Shown: positions 9,392 to 17,209, numbered from the stretch's first letter. The stretch is DNA of 64,000 bases from an uncultured Bacteroidales bacterium (GCA_902781515.1 CACZJU010000014.1:61009-125008); one strand, 5' to 3'. Notes: a model not told the origin generated them from the sequence alone. Made by a program: numbers and translations.

Positions 9392-10587
9392 GGCTTCACG
9401 CAGCGTATCATCGCATGACTGCCGTCTGCCATAGTAGTGGCAAAGAGGTATGTATCGCCCCCTTCTGCCAGTTTTAGCTGTCGGCGCAGACTCGCCACGT
9501 TGGTGGGGAAGTTGCGGATGGTAAGGTTCGCTTGTCGTAGGTCGCCTATCAGTTCCTTCAAACCCTTTTTCGAGAAATCACTCATGCCCGTCACCTTGAA
9601 CCGTCGTCCAGGGAAGTGGGGGATGAGGCTTTCGCTCACGAAAAGGTTGCTCTGTGGGTGCAGTTTCTCCACAGGGTACCGCTCTGTCAGTACATCCTGC
9701 ACTCCAGCCTTCAGCACCGATGAATTGGGCTCATAGAGAAAATGAAAGAATGAAAAATTGAAAGAATGAAAAAATGAAAAATCCTTTTGCCTTTTGCCAT
9801 TTGCCATTCGCCAGACGACAATCTCGTCGTCGCTGTCCAGATTCACGCAATGGATAGTGGGTTCTGTCGAATGCCCCTTCGTCATCACGAACAGCAGTTC
9901 CTTGCATTCTCCGCGAACACTCACAACATGCACCTCGCAGACGTTGTGCAACTGTCGCAGAGCCTCGCTGATATCCAGCATGGGCGACAGCTTCACCATC
10001 ACCATTTTGCTGTTTGCCAGCAGCTCGTCCTGCATCTCCAGCACATTCGGCGTGCAGTCGTCTATTCCCACCGTCTTCCTTCCTGCCCCGTCCCTCCTCG
10101 CCGGATCAACATATATAAATTGATAATTGACAATGGATAATGGAAAATTATCTGCGCATATTCGAAGTGCTGTACTTCTCATTTTCTCAATGAGCATAGT
10201 CATGTTGTGTTCCGCGAGCCGGCGCAGTTCGGGCAGAATCTCCACATATACAGCCTCGTCGAACAAAGGAGCCATCGCCGCGAAATCCACTCCCAAGCCC
10301 CCCGTCAGGTCCACCATCCTCTGTCGCTCCCCCTCTGGCAACAGTCGTTCCACCACCTGTCGCTTGTAGTCAGCAGTCTGTTCGCTCGAACATTGCTCCA
10401 TCGACAGCCTTGCAGGATACCACAGCCCCTCCGTTGCAGCCCATCGCGGCAACTTATGCCGAGCCAGTTGCCAGCCCTCAATCTGCTGCAGACACCACTT
10501 CAGGTCCACGCCCTCCGGTGCTCGCTTCAGAGCCAGCCGCCTGACATCCTCCTCCCTATACTTCGCTATGTATTCCTCGTTCGTCAT
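9388..10587 (-). CDS. THUMP-like domain class I SAM-dependent methyltransferase
   Basis: Bacteroidota-type methyltransferase. It has an N-terminal helical region, a Rossmann methyltransferase core with MVDLTGGLGVDFAAM (motif I, about residues 91-105) and a YVDPARRDG catalytic-loop-like motif, and a C-terminal THUMP-like region ending in ATTMADGSHAMIRCVKP. The start is set at MTNEEYIAKY (10587): the longer frame reads through the promoter and a repeat. Two in-frame inserts derive from intergenic-type repeats: FPLSIVNYQF (10117-10150) and a Phe/His/Ser-rich stretch (9735-9790). The substrate, probably RNA, is inferred from the family only. Confidence 0.8.
   Translation of the reverse strand: MTNEEYIAKYREEDVRRLALKRAPEGVDLKWCLQQIEGWQLARHKLPRWAATEGLWYPARLSMEQCSSEQTADYKRQVVERLLPEGERQRMVDLTGGLGVDFAAMAPLFDEAVYVEILPELRRLAEHNMTMLIEKMRSTALRICADNFPLSIVNYQFIYVDPARRDGAGRKTVGIDDCTPNVLEMQDELLANSKMVMVKLSPMLDISEALRQLHNVCEVHVVSVRGECKELLFVMTKGHSTEPTIHCVNLDSDDEIVVWRMANGKRQKDFSFFHSFNFSFFHFLYEPNSSVLKAGVQDVLTERYPVEKLHPQSNLFVSESLIPHFPGRRFKVTGMSDFSKKGLKELIGDLRQANLTIRNFPTNVASLRRQLKLAEGGDTYLFATTMADGSHAMIRCVKP
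9735..9815 (-). repeat. In-frame tandem repeat inserts (gaaaaatga type and tttgcca type)
   Basis: GAAAGAATGAAAAATT-like units followed by TTTTGCCATTTGCC-like units inside the methyltransferase gene. They encode low-complexity Phe/Ser/His then RMANGKRQKD. The DNA resembles intergenic repeats elsewhere in the window (35040-35075). Confidence 0.7.
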
Positions 10588-10595
10588 TCTTTTTG

Positions 10596-10627
10596 CAAAG
10601 ATACGATTAAGCGAGCGAAATGCCAAA
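10596..10627 (-). promoter_or_regulatory. Promoter of the THUMP-like methyltransferase gene
   Basis: On the minus strand TTTG (10624-10627), 20 nt, TATCTTTG (10596-10603). The start codon at 10587 lies only 8 nt after the -7 box, so the transcript would have almost no leader. A degenerate second copy of the same block lies at 10672-10704. Confidence 0.7.
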
Positions 10628-10704
10628 TTTTTTAGCATTTCCGAGTGTCAGTATCTTAGACCGAAGGTCAGAGATACGATTAAGTGAGCGAAATGCCAAA
10701 TTTT
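10599..10704. repeat. Direct repeat of a 33-bp promoter-bearing block
   Basis: AGATACGATTAAG followed by GAGCGAAATGCCAAATTTT occurs at 10599-10631 and 10672-10704 with one mismatch. The first copy carries an intact -7 box (CAAAGATA on +); in the second it reads CAGAGATA. Confidence 0.85.
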
Positions 10705-10721
10705 CCCCCAAAAAGCTCCCC

Positions 10722-10783
10722 GTCTTGTGGGCATAAGACCTAGGTCTTGTTGCCATAAGACCTGCGTCTTATCGATATAAGAC
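10722..10783. repeat. Three tandem palindromes, 22-nt period
   Basis: GTCTT-8nt-AAGAC occurs at 10722-10739, 10744-10761 and 10766-10783. Starts are exactly 22 nt apart, about two turns of B-DNA. Function unknown. Confidence 0.9.
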
Positions 10784-10829
10784 GGTAGGGCTTTCAATTC
10801 TGCCAATCCAACTGCCAATTTGACTGCCG

Positions 10830-11018
10830 CTTCAACGCTTCAACACTTCAACGCTTCAACATAAGCGTTTTTGTGTTACAACATAAAAGGAGAAAACAAC
10901 TTTATTATATATATAATATATATATATTATATATATAATAAAAATTTTCATTTAACTATTTGTTGTAGCGAATCTGTTCATTTTCCAAATGTTGAAGTGT
11001 TGAAGTGTTGAAGTGTTG
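10830..11018. repeat. Inverted arrays of 8-nt units flanking an AT palindrome
   Basis: CTTCAACG/A x4 at 10830-10861 and its reverse complement GTTGAAGT x3.5 at 10991-11018 flank a TATATA-type palindrome at 10901-10942. The whole could fold into one large cruciform or hairpin. Confidence 0.8.
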
Positions 11019-11113
11019 TTTTGACCTTATCTAAAAACTTTTTCGTATCTTAGCAGCTGAAAAACAGTTATAGAGAGTTAGTTCGCGCTATAGAAATATA
11101 AAATATATAGGAT

Positions 11114-11335
11114 ATGGAAGCAATCACCTTTAGTCCGGCACAGGTGCATGTGTTCAACCTCGTGTCGCATATAAAGTCAGATTTAGGGTTGGATAAACTC
11201 AGAGCCCAGCTTGCAGCATTCTATGCCAAGCAAATAGACAATGAGATGGATGCTCTTTGGGAGAGTGGTCAATTCGATGAGAAACGAATGAAAGAACTTC
11301 GTGGCTCCCATTTCCGTACTCCCTACAACAACTGA
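11114..11335 (+). CDS. Small protein, antitoxin-like (unassigned)
   Basis: 73 residues, beginning MEAITFSPAQVHVFNLVSHI and ending SHFRTPYNN, mostly helical by eye, with an acidic Lys-rich middle (AKQIDNEMDALWESGQFDEK). Small proteins of this shape are common in Bacteroidales and often sit just upstream of PIN-type toxin genes. Here no intact partner frame follows: the next 200 bases are closed in all frames on the plus strand. It may be a solitary antitoxin or the survivor of a broken pair. I do not assign a function. The start has a purine-rich upstream region (ATATAGGATATGG). Confidence 0.6.
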   Translation: MEAITFSPAQVHVFNLVSHIKSDLGLDKLRAQLAAFYAKQIDNEMDALWESGQFDEKRMKELRGSHFRTPYNN

Positions 11336-11657
11336 ACCTTGTTACGCTCGATGAGTTTATGGAAACAAGACTCGTCAGGTAAAACGCAAGAAATAGTATG
11401 ACGCGGCCCTTGTTATCCAGCAAGAAGGTAAAACTTACCCCCCCCACTAAGCTAAACGGCTTTTGGGGAATCCCCTTATTTTTTGAACCATACACCCTGT
11501 TTAAAACCTTTTTGGGTTGATTCCTTAAATATCATAAACTAATAATAATACCATGAAGATGACAAAAAGATTATTGATAATTGCTTTGACAATGCTAATG
11601 AGTTCGAACGCTATGGCCTCACGCCCGAGAAACGCGACATTGTGATGACAGCATAAT
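11336..11657. other. Gap with gene scraps and a C8 run
   Basis: No convincing full gene. It holds an 8-base C run at 11438-11445, a weak GGGG-AAT-CCCC hairpin followed by a T-rich tract (about 11464-11483), and a 30-codon frame with a signal-peptide-like sequence (11553-11645). Confidence 0.6.
11553..11645 (+). pseudogene. Signal-peptide fragment of a lost secreted protein (candidate)
   Basis: A 30-codon frame, MKMTKRLLIIALTMLMSSNA then MASRPRNATL. It looks like a good signal peptide with nothing after it. In the overlapping frame the same DNA reads FERYGLTPEKRDIVMTA and then stops, which looks like a protein C-terminus. A deletion joining the 5' and 3' ends of a small exported protein in different frames would explain both. 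It could also be chance. Confidence 0.35.
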
Positions 11658-12332
11658 ATGATGAATGAAATGGAAAAAGGCAAGCAGCAGAAGACTATCT
11701 TTGGGAAGGTAGCAAATTACAAGAAGTTGCATGTCTATCAGAAGGCAGAGGTACTGGTTCTTCTAACAGATGTCTTCTGCAAGCGTTTCCTGCCGCCTTA
11801 CGGTGACCGGCGTGTGGACCAGATGAATATGGCTGCTCGTTGTGGCAAGCAAAACATCGTGGAGGGCTGCGAGGATGGACTGACAAGCAGTAAGTTGGAA
11901 GTGAGCCTTGTGAACGTGGGCAGGTCCAGTTTCCAAGAACTGCGTGAAGACTATGAGGATTATCTGAAGAGAAACGATCTCCCCCTCTGGGATCAGAACC
12001 ATCCTCGCTACGACAAGATTGTGGACTACTGCCGCAAGAATAACACTTGGAAGGGATACAAAGACCTCGCCCCCAAACTCTCTGCAGAGGAATTCTGCAA
12101 CATGGCTCTCAGTCTCTGCCACATCACCGATAAGATGTTCGAAGGCTACTTGAAGCACTTAGAGAAACGTTTCATAGAGGAAGGCGGCATCAAGGAGCGC
12201 ATGCATGCCGCGCGTACGGCTTATCGTGAGGGTATCGACCGGCGGCTCCGCGAATTGGAAGCTGAAAATCAACGCCTAACGGCGGAGAACGAGGCACTGA
12301 AAGAAAGGTTAGCATCGCAAGAAGAGAGCTAA
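11658..12332 (+). CDS. Four-helix-bundle suffix-domain protein
   Basis: 224 residues. Helical throughout, with the four-helix-bundle signature KLHVYQKAEVLVLLTDVF and RVDQMNMAARCGKQNIVEG of the S23-like/IVS-related family. A suffix region (FCNMALSLCHITDKMFEGYL) follows, then a C-terminal coiled coil with heptad spacing (LRELEAENQRLTAENEALKE). This matches the Bacteroidales proteins called four helix bundle suffix domain. The role of the family is unknown; solitary copies occur in accessory regions. ATG at 11658 or 11661 are both possible. Followed directly by an ACTAGT array. Confidence 0.75.
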   Translation: MMNEMEKGKQQKTIFGKVANYKKLHVYQKAEVLVLLTDVFCKRFLPPYGDRRVDQMNMAARCGKQNIVEGCEDGLTSSKLEVSLVNVGRSSFQELREDYEDYLKRNDLPLWDQNHPRYDKIVDYCRKNNTWKGYKDLAPKLSAEEFCNMALSLCHITDKMFEGYLKHLEKRFIEEGGIKERMHAARTAYREGIDRRLRELEAENQRLTAENEALKERLASQEES

Positions 12333-12337
12333 TGGGA

Positions 12338-12379
12338 CTAGTCATACTAGTGGGGCTAGTAGTACTAGTGAGACTAGTA
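12338..12379. repeat. ACTAGT array, exact 9-nt period
   Basis: ACTAGT palindromes at 12338, 12347, 12365 and 12374, and GCTAGT at 12356, each 9 nt apart, directly after the stop of the four-helix protein. Confidence 0.9.
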
Positions 12380-12421
12380 GATGGACGACGAAAAATTATT
12401 GCAGAAAATCCCTGCCATTTG

Positions 12422-12453
12422 TTTGTGAGTGACGGGGAATTTTTGTAGCTTTG
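12422..12453 (+). promoter_or_regulatory. Bacteroidota promoter, upstream copy
   Basis: TTTG 12422-12425, 20 nt, TAGCTTTG 12446-12453. It would transcribe the short frame at 12497-12604. Confidence 0.6.
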
Positions 12454-12496
12454 CAGTCGGTTTCAGAAGTCTTATTGAAAATCAAAGAAATGGTAT

Positions 12497-12604
12497 GTGA
12501 CTGAGTATCTAATAAAGATATCGGGCACGTATTATGCGGCAAATGGCGACTCTGTGGCTGGTCAGAAGGACACGGAGGAGGGATATACTTTTTCGTATCA
12601 TTGA
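12497..12604 (+). CDS. Candidate 35-residue protein or gene remnant
   Basis: GTG-initiated frame MTEYLIKISGTYYAANGDSV then AGQKDTEEGYTFSYH. It lies 43 nt after a consensus promoter. The composition is that of a folded beta-type protein rather than random translation, and it may be the tail of a decayed lipocalin-like or secreted protein. No ribosome-binding site stands out. Confidence 0.25.
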   Translation: MTEYLIKISGTYYAANGDSVAGQKDTEEGYTFSYH

Positions 12605-12649
12605 GGCTTGCCTCGAAGATAGGCTGCATCTCGGAAAAAATCAAAATTA

Positions 12650-12681
12650 TTTGTTTTTTCACTCGATTTGCACTATCTTTG
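12650..12681 (+). promoter_or_regulatory. Promoter of the large secreted protein gene
   Basis: TTTG 12650-12653, 20 nt, TATCTTTG 12674-12681. It gives a leader of about 90 nt before the ATG at 12776. Confidence 0.75.
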
Positions 12682-12775
12682 TGGCGTGCTTATGAGGAGG
12701 CACGATTTTTATATACAGCGAAGCTGAGAAGAATAGGAATAGAACAAAATATAACTAATTCAATAATAAAACATT

Positions 12776-15700
12776 ATGAAAAAACATTTACTAAAATTCA
12801 AATCGTGGCTCCTGCTACTATGCATGATAGTCGGTGCCACATCCTCGGCTCTCGCGGATGAATACGAACTTATTACCTCTACCTCAGATTTGGTAGCCGG
12901 TGATCAGTATTTATTTGTTTGTGAAGCAGACAATGCTGCAATGGGTGCAATTGGTGGTAGTAGTACAAGTATTGGCGCAAGCGTTAGTACTACAATTTCC
13001 ACGAATACGATTACAGCTACATCCGACATGAATGTGATAACATTGGGTGGTGAAACTGGCGAATGGACTTTTTATACAAGCAAAGAATCAAAGTACCTTT
13101 CTTGGACAAGTGGTAATTCTTTAGCAGTAAATGGTACTGTAAATGGTAACGCTCAAAAATGGACAATATCATTTAGCGGTAATAATGCAGTTATCGCGAA
13201 CAAAGGTACAACAGCTAGAAAAATACAATACAATAAAAATAGTCCACGCTTTGCATGCTATACAACTACACAAACTGCAATTCAAATATATAAAAAGAAA
13301 GCTGTTGTCACGGTAGATCCAACAATCACTTTCAACAATGGAAGTGTACGCGTAGGACAGAATCTTGATCTCAGCACCCTTTTTACAAGTAATAGCGAAG
13401 GTGAAGTAACCTATAGTATCACAGATGGTGACAGCTATGCCACTATTGCTGGAAGCACCTTAACTGGTAAGGCAGAAGGCAGCGTAACAGTGAAGGCAGA
13501 GCAGGCTGCTGCTGGCAATTATAATGCTGGTGAGGCATCAGCTACTATTACCGTAAATGCAGCTTTGGCATTAAGTTCAATTGCAATTACAACAGCTCCC
13601 ACAAAGACTACATATACTGAAGGTGAGACGTTTGACCCGACAGGAATGGTAGTTACAGCCACCTATTCCGATTCTTCTACTGGAAACGTTACTGCATCTT
13701 GTACTTTCAGCCCCTCAACTGCTCTTACAACAAGCGATACGGAAATCACCGTTACATATGGTGACAAGACTACGACCTACGACATCACAGTTAATGCTAT
13801 TTCTAAATATTATGTAACATGGAGTGTTAATGGTGTTGCAAATGTTGATCCCAATGGTTATATTGAAGGTGCAGCTATTGAATTCCCCGATGATCCTGAT
13901 GATGTTAACGGCAAGACTTTCGTAGGTTGGGTAGCAGAGGCTATCGATGGCACAACTGACAATGCTCCTGATTTCGTGTCCTCAGCCAATATGGGCAAAA
14001 GCGACATCACATACTATGCTGTGTTTGCATACGTTGATGGAGAAAGTAATGACGAATCAATGACATTAACAGCCTCAACTGAAAATATACCTGGCAGCTA
14101 TGGTTCAGCAAATACTTTCACTGAATATGAGTTAGAAGGAGTGAACTTCCAAATCCAGCAAATGTATAAGAATGGAGGAAAGCTCCAGTGGCGTGCTGCA
14201 GGCAATAGCAATGGCACAGGAACAATGTATAATAGCGAATCGTTGGATAAGATTGAGAGCATTGTCCTAACCTACAATAGCAGCGATGCCAACAAAAATT
14301 TCACACTTAAGATTGGAGATAGTGCAAATCCAACGGATGGAGAAAGTATTACTCCGTCAATTAGCGGCTCGGTATATACCTTCGACTGCTCGTCTTATGA
14401 TTACGGCTACTTTGTATTAGCCAATGGTAGTAGCGCAGGTTACTTGGATGATATAACAATCAACTACACCGTTGGTTCTTCTACCATTACCGACTACTGT
14501 ACAACAGTTGCAGCAGTTGCCGTTGCACGTCCTACTATTACAGTTGCAGAGAATCCATTCCTGTTCTCAACAACAGCTACTATCACTTGTGAGACAGAAG
14601 GTGCAGCTATTAAGTATAGCTACGACGAAGAGACTTGGAACGACTACTCTTCAGCTCTGACTATCACAGAGACCAAGACCATCTATGCCAAGGCTGTGAA
14701 GGATGCTAACGAGAGCACCGTGGCCTCTGTAACTGCTACAAAGAATCTAGCTACGCCTATCGTTACCGTTAGTGGTGACCTTACTGTTGACCTTAATGGT
14801 GAGACAGACGTAGAGGCAGGCACACTGACAGCAGCCGTAACATACAATGAGGCTCCTGTTGAAGGTGCTGCCGTAACTTGGAGCAGCAGCAACGTAGATG
14901 TTGCAACCATCGACGAAAACACTGGTGTTGTCACCATTAAGACTCGCGGCACTGTCACCTTCACTGCCACTTACGCAAGCAACGGCGACTATGCCGAGGC
15001 TACAGACACCAAGCAAATTATCGTTACCGACAGCAAGGCTCCCGGTAGTGCTGGTAATCCCTACACCGTAGCAGAGGCTAAGGCTGCTATTGATGCCAGC
15101 GAAGGCACTACAGACGTATATGTAGCAGGTATCGTTTCACAGGTAGATAGCTACAACAGCACATATAAGTCTATTACATATTGGATTTCTGATGACGGCA
15201 CAACTACTAATCAGTTTGAGGTTTATAGCGGTAAGGGCATCGGCGGTGCAGACTTCTCAAGTGTAGCTGATATTCAGGTTGGTGATGTTGTTGTAGTCAA
15301 TGGTGATATCAAGCTATACCATACTACTTATGAGTTTGACAAAAACAACCAGCTTGTTAGTCTTGTACGTAAGGTAGCAACTCCGACCTTCGATCCTGCC
15401 GCAGGCGAAGTGATAGCAGGTTCTACAGTAACTATCAGCACCACAACAGAGGACGCAACCATCTACTATACAACAAATGGTGACGAACCCACTACTGAAA
15501 GCACATCATATACTGGTCCTATTACCATTGATGCAGACAAGACGATCAAGGCTATTGCAGTAAAGGATGGTATGACCAATAGCGATGTGGCTTCAGCAAG
15601 ATATACCATCATCGTTACTCCAACCATTGCCATCAGCACCAACTTAATTGAGGCTACCGCTGCTGGTGCAGACGACATTGTGGCACTTGCATACTCAAAT

Positions 15701-16966
15701 CTCACAATCGGCGATGAGAGCGATTTCGCTGTACAGTACTGTGATAACTTAGGTGAAGAAATCGATGCTCCCAATTGGATGGAAGCTGAAGTTTCAACAG
15801 AAGATGGTGAAAATTATTCAGTATCATACACAATCGGAGAAAACACTAGCACCGAACCCCGTACTGCTTACTTCAAGGTCTATGCAATGGACGATGAAAC
15901 AAATCTCGTTTATTCTGACCTTGTAACAGTCACTCAGGCCGGTATGGTAATCGACTACGTAACTCTGCCGTTTGAATATAATGGAGGAAGAGATGATATT
16001 CCCACAGGTTTGACACAATCTGGTCTCGGCACTGATTATAATAGCAGCACTGCACCTAACACACAATTGAAATTTGATGGTAGTAGTGACGAGCTTACAC
16101 TGAAGATTAATGAAGCAGCAACCATATTGTCGTTCAACATTAAGGGTAATAGTTTCTCCGGTGGTACATTCAAAGTTCAGACCTCAGTTGACGGAGAGGA
16201 TTATAATGATCTCGAAACTTATAAAGAACTTTCGGAATCACAGGAAACATTTGTACTAGGCGCAAACATCCGTTATATCAAATGGATTTATACAAAAAAG
16301 CAATCGGGTAACGTCGGCCTTGGCAACATCAAGGTTGAGAAGCGTATGGGTGATGCTACTGTAACATTGGCTTCTGCCTGCAACGACGGTGAAGGCAATT
16401 ACTACGGCACATATAGCAACACGACTGGATTTGTAGTACCAGAGGGATTGACCGTAGCTGAAGTAGGAATTAATGCAGAAAACAAACTAATCGTAGAAGA
16501 ATACGCAACAGGTGCCATTGTTCCTGCTAATACAGGTGTCATGGTATCTTCAACAACAGATGGTGCCCACGATATCGTGCTGAGTACTGGTGGAACATCA
16601 GTTCTGGGTGAGGACAACCGCCTGCGTGCTTCTGGTGCCGGAATCACAGCAGAGGCTATGGCTGCTGCTGACAGCGAATGCCTATTCTACCGCCTGACAA
16701 TGCATAACGGCACGGACATAGGTTTCTGGTGGGGTGCTGCCGAAGGTGCAGCCTTCAACCTCGCTGCTAACAAGGCTTATCTGGCTGTTTCCAATGCAGT
16801 CAGTGTTAAGGGCTTCTCACTGTTCTCTGATGATGAAACTGGTATCACAGAGGTCGCAGAGAAGACAGAGGGCACAGAGAAGGTGTTTGACCTGAGCGGT
16901 CGCCGCGTAGTGAAGCCTACAAAGGGCCTGTACATAGTGAATGGTAAAAAGTACATTAAGAAGTAA
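12776..16966 (+). CDS. Large secreted multidomain protein (Ig-like/chitobiase-C-like repeats, Prevotella-type C-terminus)
   Basis: 1396 residues. A signal peptide (KKHLLKFKSWLLLLCMIVGA) is followed by a beta-rich opening domain (about 28-180). Next come bacterial Ig-like domains (about 185-345, with ITTAPTKTTYTEGETFDPTG), an InlB/listeria-type repeat (about 345-420) and a carbohydrate-binding-like segment (about 430-560). A chitobiase/hexosaminidase C-terminal-like domain (about 580-660) and another Ig-like domain follow. An OB-fold-like segment (PYTVAEAKAAIDASEG) and a second chitobiase-C domain (about 865-945) lie further on, then a BACON-like region. The end, VFDLSGRRVVKPTKGLYIVN plus a basic tail, is the usual Prevotella terminus and resembles T9SS sorting tails. 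No catalytic domain is recognised, so an adhesin or glycan-binding surface role is inferred. Confidence 0.8.
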   Translation: MKKHLLKFKSWLLLLCMIVGATSSALADEYELITSTSDLVAGDQYLFVCEADNAAMGAIGGSSTSIGASVSTTISTNTITATSDMNVITLGGETGEWTFYTSKESKYLSWTSGNSLAVNGTVNGNAQKWTISFSGNNAVIANKGTTARKIQYNKNSPRFACYTTTQTAIQIYKKKAVVTVDPTITFNNGSVRVGQNLDLSTLFTSNSEGEVTYSITDGDSYATIAGSTLTGKAEGSVTVKAEQAAAGNYNAGEASATITVNAALALSSIAITTAPTKTTYTEGETFDPTGMVVTATYSDSSTGNVTASCTFSPSTALTTSDTEITVTYGDKTTTYDITVNAISKYYVTWSVNGVANVDPNGYIEGAAIEFPDDPDDVNGKTFVGWVAEAIDGTTDNAPDFVSSANMGKSDITYYAVFAYVDGESNDESMTLTASTENIPGSYGSANTFTEYELEGVNFQIQQMYKNGGKLQWRAAGNSNGTGTMYNSESLDKIESIVLTYNSSDANKNFTLKIGDSANPTDGESITPSISGSVYTFDCSSYDYGYFVLANGSSAGYLDDITINYTVGSSTITDYCTTVAAVAVARPTITVAENPFLFSTTATITCETEGAAIKYSYDEETWNDYSSALTITETKTIYAKAVKDANESTVASVTATKNLATPIVTVSGDLTVDLNGETDVEAGTLTAAVTYNEAPVEGAAVTWSSSNVDVATIDENTGVVTIKTRGTVTFTATYASNGDYAEATDTKQIIVTDSKAPGSAGNPYTVAEAKAAIDASEGTTDVYVAGIVSQVDSYNSTYKSITYWISDDGTTTNQFEVYSGKGIGGADFSSVADIQVGDVVVVNGDIKLYHTTYEFDKNNQLVSLVRKVATPTFDPAAGEVIAGSTVTISTTTEDATIYYTTNGDEPTTESTSYTGPITIDADKTIKAIAVKDGMTNSDVASARYTIIVTPTIAISTNLIEATAAGADDIVALAYSNLTIGDESDFAVQYCDNLGEEIDAPNWMEAEVSTEDGENYSVSYTIGENTSTEPRTAYFKVYAMDDETNLVYSDLVTVTQAGMVIDYVTLPFEYNGGRDDIPTGLTQSGLGTDYNSSTAPNTQLKFDGSSDELTLKINEAATILSFNIKGNSFSGGTFKVQTSVDGEDYNDLETYKELSESQETFVLGANIRYIKWIYTKKQSGNVGLGNIKVEKRMGDATVTLASACNDGEGNYYGTYSNTTGFVVPEGLTVAEVGINAENKLIVEEYATGAIVPANTGVMVSSTTDGAHDIVLSTGGTSVLGEDNRLRASGAGITAEAMAAADSECLFYRLTMHNGTDIGFWWGAAEGAAFNLAANKAYLAVSNAVSVKGFSLFSDDETGITEVAEKTEGTEKVFDLSGRRVVKPTKGLYIVNGKKYIKK

Positions 16967-16978
16967 AGAAAGGAGGAA

Positions 16979-17209
16979 ATGACGATGAAAAAGACATATT
17001 TAGCACCCGAAACATTGGTAGCTCACGTTGAGCTCAACAACAGCCTCCTTGGCTCTTCAATGGTACAGAACGAAGGTTCGTTAGGTAATGAATTCAACGG
17101 AGAAGACGTCAGTTACGTGCGTCGCGAAAACGAATGGGACGTATGGACCAACGAGGAAGGCAACGCTGCCTACTACGATGAATACTACGACTACGAGGAT
17201 GAATACTAA
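16979..17209 (+). CDS. Small acidic protein of the MKKxYxxPxxxxx type
   Basis: 76 residues. It opens MKKTYLAPETLVAHVELNNS, continues with SSMVQNEGSLGNEFNGEDVS, and ends in a Tyr/Asp/Glu-only tail (YYDEYYDYEDEY). A GGAGG lies at 16972-16976; starts at 16979 and 16985 are both possible. Proteins with this opening are frequent next to large secreted Prevotella proteins; their role is not established. There is no signal peptide. It sits 12 bases after the large secreted protein and before a strong terminator, so the two form one operon. Confidence 0.7.
   Translation: MTMKKTYLAPETLVAHVELNNSLLGSSMVQNEGSLGNEFNGEDVSYVRRENEWDVWTNEEGNAAYYDEYYDYEDEY

Larger units (their letters stand above)
10588..11113. 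other. Repeat-rich non-coding stretch
   Basis: No credible gene. From left to right it holds the promoter of the leftward gene, two copies of a promoter-bearing repeat (10599-10633 and 10672-10704), three palindromes in tandem (10722-10783), four CTTCAACG-type units (10830-10861), a perfect-looking AT palindrome (10901-10942), and the inverse GTTGAAGT units (10991-11018). The region around 11020-11053 (TTTG ... TATCTTAG) may be the promoter of the next gene. Confidence 0.75.
12380..12775. other. Non-coding stretch with two promoters and a possible 35-codon frame
   Basis: It contains two good Bacteroidota promoters (12422-12453 and 12650-12681). Between them is a short frame from GTG 12497 to TGA 12604 whose product, including KISGTYYAANGDSVAGQKD, looks protein-like but has no known family. 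The rest shows nothing recognisable. Confidence 0.55.

Noticed and set aside
9388-10638. Longer start of the methyltransferase at 10638
   Set aside because: The added residues come from the promoter (-7 box CAAAGATA) and the dispersed repeat.
10722-11018. Possible CRISPR array
   Set aside because: Units are 8 or 18-22 nt, without spacers of constant length, and there are no cas genes.
12601-12861. Plus-strand frame overlapping the start of the large secreted protein
   Set aside because: Reads through the promoter at 12650-12681 and into another frame of a clear signal peptide.
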